Assembly (NCBI GenBank): GCA_945860565.1
Contig: CAMAQS010000014.1
Location: 1 to 37,224, forward strand
Direction: 5' to 3'
DNA: 37,224 nucleotides
Source of the DNA: Chitinophaga pinensis
GTDB taxonomy: Bacteria; Bacteroidota; Bacteroidia; NS11-12g; UBA955
Shown here: in pieces, positions 9,737-18,910 of the stretch
Layout: the number at the start of each line of letters is the position of its first letter
Numbering within the stretch: position 1 is the first letter of the stretch
Translations under genes and position numbers: made by a program
Notes under the pieces: model-generated
Told to the model about the DNA's origin: nothing
The model's database searches: none
Seen by the model: the letters and a program-made list of their open reading frames with translations, nothing else

Positions 9737-11614
9737 TTACATTCTATCAACGGTTGATATTCCCAATAATTCCAAGGCCGATTTTAATACGGTTGAAGTA
9801 TGTTGGGCAAGCTGTAAACGCATGTTTTTCAATTCTGCGTTTTCTTCTTTAAGAATTACAACATCATTATAAAGTCGATTGTATGCTTTCGCCAAATCCA
9901 AACAATATTGACAAATTGCTGCAGGGTTGTACTCATCGGCGGCAGCATTTAAAATAGAAGGATAAGCATAAAGTTGTTTAATAACTCCAATTTCTGAAAC
10001 ATGTAACGGTAGGTGTGAAATTGGTGAATCTACTGGTTTGGCTTGTTTTAAAATGCTCTGAATCCGGGCGTAGGTATAAATGATAAATGGACCAGTGTCT
10101 CCTTGAAAATCAATACTGTCTTCAGGGTTAAACAACATTCTTTTTTTAGGGTCAACTTTTAGGATGAAAAATTTCAATGCTGCCAATGATAGGTTATGGT
10201 AAAGTGTATCCAATTCATCGTGAGAAAGCCCCTCAGTTTTGCCCAGTTCAATGGTTTTTAGTTTTGCCGTTTCGTACATTTCATTTAGCAAGTCGTCTGC
10301 ATCAACAACTGTTCCTTCTCGGCTTTTCATTTTTCCCGATGGCAAATCTACCATGCCGTAACTGGCATGATACATCCCTAGAGCATAAGGTCGATCTAAT
10401 TTCTGCATGATTAAGAACAACACATTGAAGTGGTAATCTTGTTCGTTCCCAACTACATAAATACTTTTGTTAATTTTGAAATCACTGTATTTTAATTCGG
10501 CAGTACCCATATCTTGGGTCATGTATACTGAAGTTCCATCTGACCTTAAAAGGAGTTTGTGGTCTAGTCCATTTGGTGTTAAATCTACCCAAATAGAACC
10601 GTCTTCTTTTTGGTAAAAGACCCCCTTTTCGAGACCTTCTTGCACAAGTTTTTTTCCTAAAGTATAGGTTTTGCTTTCGTAATAATATTTATCGAAACAA
10701 ACTCCCAATCGCTTGTATGTATTTTCAAAACCTGCGTATACCCAATTGTTCATTTTGTTCCACAATTCAAGTACATCGGCATCTCCATTTTCCCATTTTC
10801 GAAGCATTTCTTGGCAAGACTGCATTAATTCGGATTGGTTTCTTACCAAATCTTTGATGTCGTCTTTTATTTTGCCTGATTGTTTTTCGTCTTGTGTTAT
10901 TTGTAATTTTTGAAACAAATCATTGTATTTGATTTGATTTTTTTCATTTATCGCAAAAAATTTCCCTTCAAACGCATCAGAAATTTCTTGTTCTGTTTGT
11001 TCTTTCAGTTTATTTTCAAAAACTACATAATATTTCCCAACCAAGTGATCACCTTTAAGGTTGGCAATTTCTGGTGTTTCATTATCCCCAAATCTTTGCC
11101 AAGCCAACATACTTTTGCAGATATGAATACCGCGGTCGTTAATAAGGTTTGCTTTTATTACGTTGTTTCCGGCAGCATCTAAAATTTGAGCAATGCTATA
11201 ACCCAGTAAATTGTTGCGAATGTGTCCAAGATGTAATGGTTTATTGGTGTTGGGGGAGGAATACTCTACCATAACCGTACTTTCTTTTTGTGGTAAAACA
11301 GTTTTTGGCAATAACCAATTATTCTGATGATATTCTGACCAAACACTGGGATTTAGTGACAGGTTTAAAAATCCCTTAACAACATTAAAAGATGCGATTT
11401 TTGCGTTTATAGATATCAATTCCTCTCCAATTTCTGAAGCGGTAATTTCGGGGGATTTTTTTGAAAAACGAACAAAAGGAAATACCACAAAAGTGTAATC
11501 ACCCACAAAATCGGCGTTTGTTTTTTCTATTTTAACTTCGGGTAAATTCGAGTTGCCATAGATATTTTCGATGGCACTTTGAATGGATATTACAATTTCT
11601 CCTTCTATGTTCAT
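9737..11614 (-). CDS. argS: Arginyl-tRNA synthetase
   Basis: VEYSSPNTNKPLHLGHIRNNLLG (HIGH motif), KMKSREGTVVDADDLL, C-terminal anticodon-binding domain ending LELLGISTVDRM. Confidence 0.98.
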   Translation of the reverse strand: MNIEGEIVISIQSAIENIYGNSNLPEVKIEKTNADFVGDYTFVVFPFVRFSKKSPEITASEIGEELISINAKIASFNVVKGFLNLSLNPSVWSEYHQNNWLLPKTVLPQKESTVMVEYSSPNTNKPLHLGHIRNNLLGYSIAQILDAAGNNVIKANLINDRGIHICKSMLAWQRFGDNETPEIANLKGDHLVGKYYVVFENKLKEQTEQEISDAFEGKFFAINEKNQIKYNDLFQKLQITQDEKQSGKIKDDIKDLVRNQSELMQSCQEMLRKWENGDADVLELWNKMNNWVYAGFENTYKRLGVCFDKYYYESKTYTLGKKLVQEGLEKGVFYQKEDGSIWVDLTPNGLDHKLLLRSDGTSVYMTQDMGTAELKYSDFKINKSIYVVGNEQDYHFNVLFLIMQKLDRPYALGMYHASYGMVDLPSGKMKSREGTVVDADDLLNEMYETAKLKTIELGKTEGLSHDELDTLYHNLSLAALKFFILKVDPKKRMLFNPEDSIDFQGDTGPFIIYTYARIQSILKQAKPVDSPISHLPLHVSEIGVIKQLYAYPSILNAAADEYNPAAICQYCLDLAKAYNRLYNDVVILKEENAELKNMRLQLAQHTSTVLKSALELLGISTVDRM

Positions 11615-11621
11615 TACATTG

Positions 11622-11629
11622 CAAAGGTA
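11622..11629 (-). promoter_or_regulatory. Putative -7 element TACCTTTG
   Basis: Reverse complement of CAAAGGTA, 7 nt upstream of argS ATG 11614. Confidence 0.55.
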
Positions 11630-11653
11630 CTTTTAGAAAAGCACATTAGAAAG

Positions 11654-12115
11654 TTATGTATGATGGTATCCCGTGCCTTTTTGAATTTGAAAAGCCCTAT
11701 ACAGTTGCTCAATTAAAACCAGTCTGGCAATTTGGTGGGGCATTACAAATTCACTTAGTTTAAGGGTAACATGAGATTGCAAAACCTCTTGGGTAAAACC
11801 GTAAGCTCCGCCTATAGCAAAGATGAGATTTCCACGGGAATTGGCCAATTCATTTGCAACGAAAGTTGAAAATTGGACAGAATTGTAAATAGAACCCCGT
11901 TCATCACATAAAATGAGCTTGTCGGTGGCTTTGCATTGCTTCAATACTGCGGCTGTTTCTAATTCTTGCTGTTTTTTAGGGTCAGTTACTTTGGAAGATG
12001 GCAGAGGAATAGCTTTTAAAGCAAAATTGCCTTGAGTCTTTTTTATGTAATCTTGACAAAGAACTTCAATGGAAGCATTTTTGTGATTTTCTATGTAAAC
12101 CACTAGAATGCCCAT
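11654..12115 (-). CDS. rlmH: 23S rRNA (pseudouridine1915-N3)-methyltransferase RlmH
   Basis: LILCDERG, FAIGGAYGF, and C-terminal MPHQIARLVLIEQLYRAFQIQKGTGYHH. Confidence 0.97.
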   Translation of the reverse strand: MGILVVYIENHKNASIEVLCQDYIKKTQGNFALKAIPLPSSKVTDPKKQQELETAAVLKQCKATDKLILCDERGSIYNSVQFSTFVANELANSRGNLIFAIGGAYGFTQEVLQSHVTLKLSEFVMPHQIARLVLIEQLYRAFQIQKGTGYHHT

Positions 12116-13080
12116 TAATTGGTATTTAAAATTTGAAGAATTTTGTCTAACTGTGGGGTTAAAATGATTTCGGTACGGCGATTTTTAGCACGACCCTCTG
12201 GGGTGTCGTTTGATGCAACTGGGTTGGTTTCTCCTCTTCCGTTGGCAGAAATTCGTTTGCCATTTAGTCCACCTTCATTGATCATAATTTTGGTTATGCT
12301 AGTCGCTCTTAATACACTTAAGTCCCAATTGTCCTTGATTTTATCAGAATTCATTGGTACATTGTCGGTATGTCCTTCTACGCTTATTTGAACATCTGGT
12401 TGTTTTTTTAGCGCTTTAGACAATTCAACAATGGCTTCAATTCCGCTTGGATCAACAGATGTGCTTCCGCTTTTAAACAATAACTTTTCAGGCAATATAA
12501 CATATACCTTGCCGTTTTTATATTCAACTTTAACGTCCAATTTTTCAAAACCAGCCAAAGCTTTTATAATGGCTTCTTTAAGTAGAAGAACAGCGCTGTC
12601 TTTTCGACGCAATTCTGATTCTAATTCTTTAACTCTGTTGCTAACCAATTCAAGTTCTTTGCGGAGTTTTTCTAATCTCAAACGCTCTTTTTCAGCCATT
12701 GCTAAGGCATCATTTAGCTCTAATTCCTTGTCTTGAAGAGTCTTGTTTTTCTTCTCGATTTCTAGTGCCAGTGCTTTTTGTCTTTCACCTAAATCGGCAC
12801 CTAAACTTCTAATATACGTTTGATTTTCGGCAAGTTCGTTTCCGCAAATTTGTAAACTATCCTGCAATGAAGAAACCAGCAATCGTTGGTTTTCCATTTT
12901 AGTATCAATGATTCTTAAAGCCCTTCTAAGTGAGTCCATATCTGCTTGAGAATTGGCTTTGTATAATCCGTAGTCTAAATTCAACGAATCTTTTGAATCA
13001 AGTGCTGCTTTGTATTGTTTTTTGCTTACACATGAAAACATTAAAAGTCCTACAAGAGGAAGAGCCCATTTAATTTGCAT
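12115..13080 (-). CDS. OmpA-family protein, probable lipoprotein with long coiled coil
   Basis: LLMFSC lipobox-like signal; heptad-rich middle; C-terminal ISVEGHTDNVPM...RATSITKIMINEG...AKNRRTEIILTP. ATG 13080 preferred (the track's TTG start sits inside a -7 element). Confidence 0.92.
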   Translation of the reverse strand: MQIKWALPLVGLLMFSCVSKKQYKAALDSKDSLNLDYGLYKANSQADMDSLRRALRIIDTKMENQRLLVSSLQDSLQICGNELAENQTYIRSLGADLGERQKALALEIEKKNKTLQDKELELNDALAMAEKERLRLEKLRKELELVSNRVKELESELRRKDSAVLLLKEAIIKALAGFEKLDVKVEYKNGKVYVILPEKLLFKSGSTSVDPSGIEAIVELSKALKKQPDVQISVEGHTDNVPMNSDKIKDNWDLSVLRATSITKIMINEGGLNGKRISANGRGETNPVASNDTPEGRAKNRRTEIILTPQLDKILQILNTN

Positions 13081-13086
13081 ATCTCG

Positions 13087-13094
13087 CAAATTTA
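13087..13094 (-). promoter_or_regulatory. Putative -7 element TAAATTTG
   Basis: Reverse complement of CAAATTTA, 6 nt upstream of ATG 13080. Confidence 0.5.
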
Positions 13095-13184
13095 GTACAC
13101 ACCCCGTTGGTGGCTGGGATGGATTTTACACATGTATTTATTTTTGGACAGTGATTGTTGTTTAAAATTGAATAAACAATGATT

Positions 13185-15671
13185 TTATAAAGAAAAGTCG
13201 ATTTTATAATAGAACAGGGGTAAAAATCCAAGTTGGTAAGCTATACGACGATTTGGAGGTTCATTGATATATGTATAATTGAGTATGTTTTTGTTATTGG
13301 TAACATTTATCAAATCCAAAGCGATTTCGTGGGATACTTTTTTGCCATTTATACGGTATGACACGCGCACGTCAAAACGCATATAAGGTCTTTCAAATTT
13401 TTCCGTATTTTTTTGGGCATCCAATTCTATATACTCTCGATTTTTTAATGAGGCCAATGAATCAATGGGTGAAAAGTGTCTAGCCCCCGCCAATGTGATT
13501 TTACCGCCAATGTTTAGGACTGCTTTGTTTTTAAAGGTAAATTCCTTTGCGATTAAGGCATTGGCTGCATAATTTGTATTGAAATCAGAATTTCTCAATA
13601 TCCCATCACTGCCTTTATATTTGGCATCAAACAAACTGGTTGAAATCAAAAAGTAGAATCCCTTACTAAAAAATCTTTCTAAAGTAAGTTCTATTCCATA
13701 ATTCATAGCAGTACCTGTGTTTTGTAAGTCTTCAGGAAAAAAACGAGAAAATCCAGAACCCGTATTGGCCAAGCTAAAAGAAGATGATATCTTTTCTACA
13801 GGTATATCCCATAGATTTTGATAATAGGTTTCTACTTTTAAACGATTGGATTTTCTGAATTGATAATCCCATCCCAGAATATAATGTGCACTTTTGGTAA
13901 GACCCATGTCTAAATTATGAGGTTGGAATTGCTCTGGTTTATTGTAAAAGTATATGTAAGGAGACTGTGTTTGACTGTGTATACCAAAGCCAAAGTTGAG
14001 GCTATTTTTAGCATTTAATTGGTACTTTGCTGAGATTCTCGGTAGAATCCAAGCTGCGTTAGTGTGGCTTTCATTTTTAGTGCCAGGTTTATTGTCCATG
14101 GGATTGTAGGCTAAATGAAATACGTGTGATTGTAGACCAGCAACCATAGTTAATTTGGGGTTGATTTTATACTTGAGTTGTATATATGGAATCAACATAT
14201 TTGACGTTCCAAGAGCATTCCATCTGCGCGACCAAGTCCAATAGTTGGCCAAATCAGGATTCAAATTCAAGGCTTCATCAAAGTAGGAATACATGCCCAT
14301 TGTATACTGTACTCCATACTTAAGTGTGGCTCGTGCATTTATAGAAGTATTTACAAATGCATGAAAAGCAATGTTTTGATTTGAAAAGCGATAGTTTAAA
14401 TTGTTTTTGGTGGAATCAATATTAAAACGGTTGTATACTTCTCCGTCTCGTTCAAAAGTATCTATGATGGTACGAAACACCAAGTGGTGAATGGCATTTA
14501 CTTGTTGAATATTGTAACTTCCAGTTATTTTGAAATATCCCTTTTTAGTTATGGGCATTTGGTAGGTAGCTCCAACCACACCCAATGAAGAGTTAAACAA
14601 TTGATCCCTGTCATTGTCGCCATATAGGTTTCTGGTGGATTCTAGTTTGTCACTAATCAATATGTCTATTTTACTGGTTCCTCCAATACCAAAGAAGCTA
14701 AGTTTTGCATTGTTTTTTAAAGGGAAATTTAATTTAAAGGAGGCGTCTTGATATCTAGGTATGGCATCGGTGCCAATCGGAATATTGAGTCTATTAAACA
14801 AATCAAGAGTAGAATAGCGGTAGGTGAATAAATAAGACGCCCCACTTTTTTTACTTAATGGTCCTTCCATGAGTAAATCCCATCCTAAAATACCCAGTTG
14901 AGAGCTCACTTCATGTTTTTTGGTATTGCCATTTCTTAATTTTAAATCAAATGCTCCTGCCACTCCATTTCCATATTCTGCTGGAAAGGCTCCAGTAAAA
15001 AAATCACTATTGGCCAATATTTTGTTGTTTATAATAGAAACGGATCCACCAGTAGTCCCCGGAATTGCAAAATGATTTGGGTTGGGAATGTCGATTCCTT
15101 CCATTCTCCACAATATCCCTCCGGGCGAATTTCCACGAACAACAATGTCGTTTCTGGAATCATCCGCTCCTTGTACACCGGCAAAATTTGACGCCATACG
15201 TGCTGGGTCTCCACGGCTTCCAGCAAAACGATCGGTCTCATCAACAGTAAATAGTCTCGCAGAAGTTAACGCCGCATCATTATTGGTTTGACCTTGGGCA
15301 GTCTTTTGGTTTATTTGAACAGTGCCCATGCGTTCAAACTGTAATTCTAACTCTATATTTAAAATGAGCTGTTTGCCAGAAGTAACAATTAATCCTTGTG
15401 CCTGATAAAAGTTGTATTTGGGATGGTTTATGCTCAATATTATGCGGCCTACAGGTACATTCTCAAATGTAAAATCACCCGAAGCACTAGAAATTACACT
15501 TTTAGTAATTGTTGATTCCTCATGTATAAGGCTGACTTCTGCTTTTTCTATGGGGGATGATGTTTCTTTGTCCCGAATAAAACCACTAACAGTTTGTAAT
15601 TGACCAAATAAAGTCAATTGACAACCTATAAAAAACAACAGCGAAATAGATTTTAAATTCATCACTTGCAT
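13185..15671 (-). CDS. TonB-dependent receptor with N-terminal carboxypeptidase-regulatory-like domain
   Basis: Signal peptide; QTVSGFIRDKETSSPIEKAEVSL; plug domain DIVVRGNSPGGILWRMEGIDIPNPNHFAIPGTTGG; beta-barrel. ATG at 15671 preferred to TTG 15677. Confidence 0.93.
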   Translation of the reverse strand: MQVMNLKSISLLFFIGCQLTLFGQLQTVSGFIRDKETSSPIEKAEVSLIHEESTITKSVISSASGDFTFENVPVGRIILSINHPKYNFYQAQGLIVTSGKQLILNIELELQFERMGTVQINQKTAQGQTNNDAALTSARLFTVDETDRFAGSRGDPARMASNFAGVQGADDSRNDIVVRGNSPGGILWRMEGIDIPNPNHFAIPGTTGGSVSIINNKILANSDFFTGAFPAEYGNGVAGAFDLKLRNGNTKKHEVSSQLGILGWDLLMEGPLSKKSGASYLFTYRYSTLDLFNRLNIPIGTDAIPRYQDASFKLNFPLKNNAKLSFFGIGGTSKIDILISDKLESTRNLYGDNDRDQLFNSSLGVVGATYQMPITKKGYFKITGSYNIQQVNAIHHLVFRTIIDTFERDGEVYNRFNIDSTKNNLNYRFSNQNIAFHAFVNTSINARATLKYGVQYTMGMYSYFDEALNLNPDLANYWTWSRRWNALGTSNMLIPYIQLKYKINPKLTMVAGLQSHVFHLAYNPMDNKPGTKNESHTNAAWILPRISAKYQLNAKNSLNFGFGIHSQTQSPYIYFYNKPEQFQPHNLDMGLTKSAHYILGWDYQFRKSNRLKVETYYQNLWDIPVEKISSSFSLANTGSGFSRFFPEDLQNTGTAMNYGIELTLERFFSKGFYFLISTSLFDAKYKGSDGILRNSDFNTNYAANALIAKEFTFKNKAVLNIGGKITLAGARHFSPIDSLASLKNREYIELDAQKNTEKFERPYMRFDVRVSYRINGKKVSHEIALDLINVTNNKNILNYTYINEPPNRRIAYQLGFLPLFYYKIDFSL

Positions 15672-15674
15672 AGA

Positions 15675-15682
15675 CAAAAATA
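15675..15682 (-). promoter_or_regulatory. Putative -7 element TATTTTTG
   Basis: Reverse complement of CAAAAATA, 3 nt upstream of ATG 15671. Confidence 0.45.
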
Positions 15683-15771
15683 GATTATTTTAGCAAATGT
15701 CAGATTCTAGTGAAAAATTTAATAGATTGGTAATTTAGCTAGATTTTTTTTGTGCAACCGTTAGAATTGCA

Positions 15772-15821
15772 AATCGTTGAATTTTATTTTTGAATTTTTT
15801 GAAAAATAAAACTCAACGATT
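15772..15821. terminator. Long hairpin (20-bp stem, one mismatch, 10-nt loop), possible terminator or mRNA 3' structure
   Basis: AATCGTTGAATTTTATTTTT / AAAAATAAAACTCAACGATT, located after the stop of the minus-strand gene 15855-18899. Confidence 0.55.
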
Positions 15822-15854
15822 TTTTGTAAAATCTGCAATTTTTTTTATAAAAAC

Positions 15855-18800
15855 TTATTTAACTATGGTAATGGTTCCCGAAAATGTTAACTCTTTCGCT
15901 TCTTTAGTGCTTTTTCCTGTTATTGTATACGCATATGCACCAGGTTGATCTGTTGGCTCAGGATTCCAAACTTCGGTTCCTTTACCTTCCCAGATTTTTT
16001 GTCCCCAACGATTGTAAATGCGTGTAACAGTGTTTTCTATTCCATGAACATAGAATTTAAAGTTGTCATTTAGTCCATCTCCATTAGGTGTAAGTGCGCT
16101 TGGAATATAAATGATAGGAGAGTAGTCCAAACAAAGTTCGTTGCTCTCACTCACATTGTTGTCGTTGCTAAAAGCTACAATTTTATAACATTTGCGGATT
16201 TCAGATTCCTTTATAAATTCTTCATCACGGTGAAAAGTGTCATTTAGCGAATTCATATTTTGCCATTCTTTTTCGTTACTATACTTGGTTAGAATGTTGT
16301 AATTTTTTATCCCTTCCTTCCATTCAATATATGGCGTAAATGAAACTAAAGTAGACTGATTATGTTGGGATTGGGTTTTGTCAATTTCTTGTACTTGGCA
16401 AAACAGGGTTCTCGCAACATTGCTTTCTAAAGTGCTTTTGCCGCAACTGTCTACCGCAATAACCGTAAACGAAAGTGGTTTGGTTATTTCAGAAGATGCA
16501 GAATATTCCCATTGGATATACTTCGTTGAGGCTAGAAATTTACCGTCCAACAAAATAGTATAAGAACTAGCGTGTGGAACAATTTCCCAAATTATCTGAG
16601 CACTAGAATTGTTCACTAAAGTGGCGTTGATTAAATAAGGGGTTTTTCCAAGTTCAATGCCTTGGGTAACCTGAATTAACTGACTGTCTCTGGTAACACA
16701 ACCCGATGGGCCATAAATGGTTTGCAAAATCCAGTAATTACCCCCTTTTGAAAAGGTGTACTCGTTGGGTTGATTTACAAATGGTGTTTTTTCAGAAGTT
16801 ACATTCCAAACCAAACTATCAATGGGATCTATAAAAGTTCGTTTGAATTTTACTGGTAAAGGAGAACAACCTTGCGTGGTGGAACACGTAATTCCAGGAC
16901 GTGGAGCTGGGAGAATTTCAATCTGAGAACTAAATGAATTGCTGCACCCTTTGTGTAAAACAGTATATAATACGTTATATTTACCCGGTTGTATATAGGT
17001 GTGTTTTGGTTTGAACGTTTTTAAGTCTTCCAACAAGAGTGAATATACAGTGTCAAATCCATCACCGAAGTTTACGGCGATTGAAATAGGGATGTTGGGA
17101 TAATTGTCAAATTTACTTTGATCTGTGAGGGTAAAAGGCGAAAATATACATCCATATTTTGGGTGAGCAAATTTAATAGTAGGCGGTGCGAAATATGGAA
17201 TTTCTGCCGAGTGTTTAATATCTACATCTTCGTAGGTTTTTCCAATGATTGAAATTTTATAAGTTCCAGTAGATGTTACAGATGGTCTAAACTTTGTTTT
17301 AGTGGATTTTTGATTTTCATATTGCCAAGTATGAGATTTGAATGCTTTGGCATTCCAAGTAAAACTTAAACTATCATCTATACACCACAACGTATCAACA
17401 TTTATTTGCAATTCATTGGCATTGAATTTCGCAATGATATTTGCAGCAGATTGCAACGAGCGAACAGACAAATCGTCTATATTGAAGGATTTTTTCTCAT
17501 CATAATAGTCTACACCCACCTCAATGCCTAAATAGATATTGCCAAGATTATCGCTGGTCATATCTAAAGTGCGACTATATGGAATTTTTGGAAAACTGAT
17601 GCATTCTTGATAAATCCCTTTGTTGTTAAATACCAAAATCAAGGCATTATATGAATATACGTCTATTTCAGAATTAGAAAATCTATATACTTTGCCATCT
17701 GGTAAGATAAATGGCGGTGCTGCAGTGTTGATTGAAGGCGCGAACTCTATATAAAAATTCCCAGTTGAATCCATGGTAAACTGGGGCTTTACGGCTTCTG
17801 TCTGCTTAAATACATAATGCCATTTATAATTCAAATTTGAATCTAATACCAAAATGAAATTTTCTATTTTAGAATTATTGTAATTTTTTCTTAGAATATG
17901 GTTGTCGAAATTCAGACTTTGTGAAGTTAAATAACCAGAAACAACGACTGTATTGTTGCCAAAAGTTTTAACTCTTCTTAGGTAATTTTCTTTTAAATCG
18001 GTGCCAGTTAGTTTTTTGGAAATGAGTTCCACCCCGTTTTCAGAAAATTTCGTTAGTGTAGGGAATTGGAAATTTTCGATTGGTTTTCTTTCTGTGAAAT
18101 TCAATGCGACATAAACTGAATTGTTTAGGCGGTCGCAGATATAATCATTCACATTTTGATGCCTAACAAATTCTGCACATTCAGAATATATGTGATGCCA
18201 TTGATATTGACCAGTGTTTTTGTCTATACCAAATACATATTGTTGACTTTCATAAAGGTTTATTGTGTTGCCATTAAGCTGTATTGATGCACGGTTTTTA
18301 CTATAACTACTGCTGTACAGCGTAAATCCTGTAAAAACAAGAGAAGTTTTAGTAACTGAAAAACTAAAGTATGGATTTATTGCTTGACGGGTGTTTGCCA
18401 CAAAGATTAAAGATTGAGGATTTCCAAATCGGTCAAATCTAAAAACACCCCAATCGTCGTATTTCGTTTTAATAGAAGATTGACCAAACTCGTAAGTTGG
18501 AAATTTCCTTAACTCCGCCAAAACATATAACTCACCATCATAAATGTCAAATTGATATGTTTTTGCGTTTATTAATGGAGTGCTCCAAATAAGTCTGCCT
18601 TTTCGATCTATTTTAGCAAACATGCAAAAATACTGGAGTCCAGAAGTAGTATCTTTTGCTAATGAGCTATAACTGTTATTATTCGAACAAATTAAGGATG
18701 TTGTATCGTGAAAGTTTAATTGTAGGTAGCTATTTCCTTCAGCATCGGTTCTAAGTAGTTTTATGGCAGAATTCGGATGCATGTTCAAATCCCCAGTGTC

Positions 18801-18899
18801 CGAATTTTTGGTCGCAGTTAATATCCAATCCCAATTCTGAGCTTTACTAGAATTAAAGCTCAGAATCAGAATGAATAATATGAATGCTCTAAATTTCAT
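15855..18899 (-). CDS. Large secreted protein with PKD-like region and gliding motility-associated C-terminal (T9SS type B) domain
   Basis: Signal peptide; NFGDGFDTVYSLLLEDLKTFKPKHTYIQPGKYNVLYTV (PKD-like); C-terminal IYIPSALTPNGDGLNDNFKFY...IYNRWGQKIWEGKG...GAYAYTITGK. Confidence 0.9.
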   Translation of the reverse strand: MKFRAFILFILILSFNSSKAQNWDWILTATKNSDTGDLNMHPNSAIKLLRTDAEGNSYLQLNFHDTTSLICSNNNSYSSLAKDTTSGLQYFCMFAKIDRKGRLIWSTPLINAKTYQFDIYDGELYVLAELRKFPTYEFGQSSIKTKYDDWGVFRFDRFGNPQSLIFVANTRQAINPYFSFSVTKTSLVFTGFTLYSSSYSKNRASIQLNGNTINLYESQQYVFGIDKNTGQYQWHHIYSECAEFVRHQNVNDYICDRLNNSVYVALNFTERKPIENFQFPTLTKFSENGVELISKKLTGTDLKENYLRRVKTFGNNTVVVSGYLTSQSLNFDNHILRKNYNNSKIENFILVLDSNLNYKWHYVFKQTEAVKPQFTMDSTGNFYIEFAPSINTAAPPFILPDGKVYRFSNSEIDVYSYNALILVFNNKGIYQECISFPKIPYSRTLDMTSDNLGNIYLGIEVGVDYYDEKKSFNIDDLSVRSLQSAANIIAKFNANELQINVDTLWCIDDSLSFTWNAKAFKSHTWQYENQKSTKTKFRPSVTSTGTYKISIIGKTYEDVDIKHSAEIPYFAPPTIKFAHPKYGCIFSPFTLTDQSKFDNYPNIPISIAVNFGDGFDTVYSLLLEDLKTFKPKHTYIQPGKYNVLYTVLHKGCSNSFSSQIEILPAPRPGITCSTTQGCSPLPVKFKRTFIDPIDSLVWNVTSEKTPFVNQPNEYTFSKGGNYWILQTIYGPSGCVTRDSQLIQVTQGIELGKTPYLINATLVNNSSAQIIWEIVPHASSYTILLDGKFLASTKYIQWEYSASSEITKPLSFTVIAVDSCGKSTLESNVARTLFCQVQEIDKTQSQHNQSTLVSFTPYIEWKEGIKNYNILTKYSNEKEWQNMNSLNDTFHRDEEFIKESEIRKCYKIVAFSNDNNVSESNELCLDYSPIIYIPSALTPNGDGLNDNFKFYVHGIENTVTRIYNRWGQKIWEGKGTEVWNPEPTDQPGAYAYTITGKSTKEAKELTFSGTITIVK

Positions 18900-18910
18900 G
18901 CGAATTTTTA

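Noticed and set aside
13081-13089. TTG start of the OmpA-family ORF
   Set aside because: The TTG lies within a TAAATTTG promoter element; ATG 13080 gives a normal lipoprotein signal.
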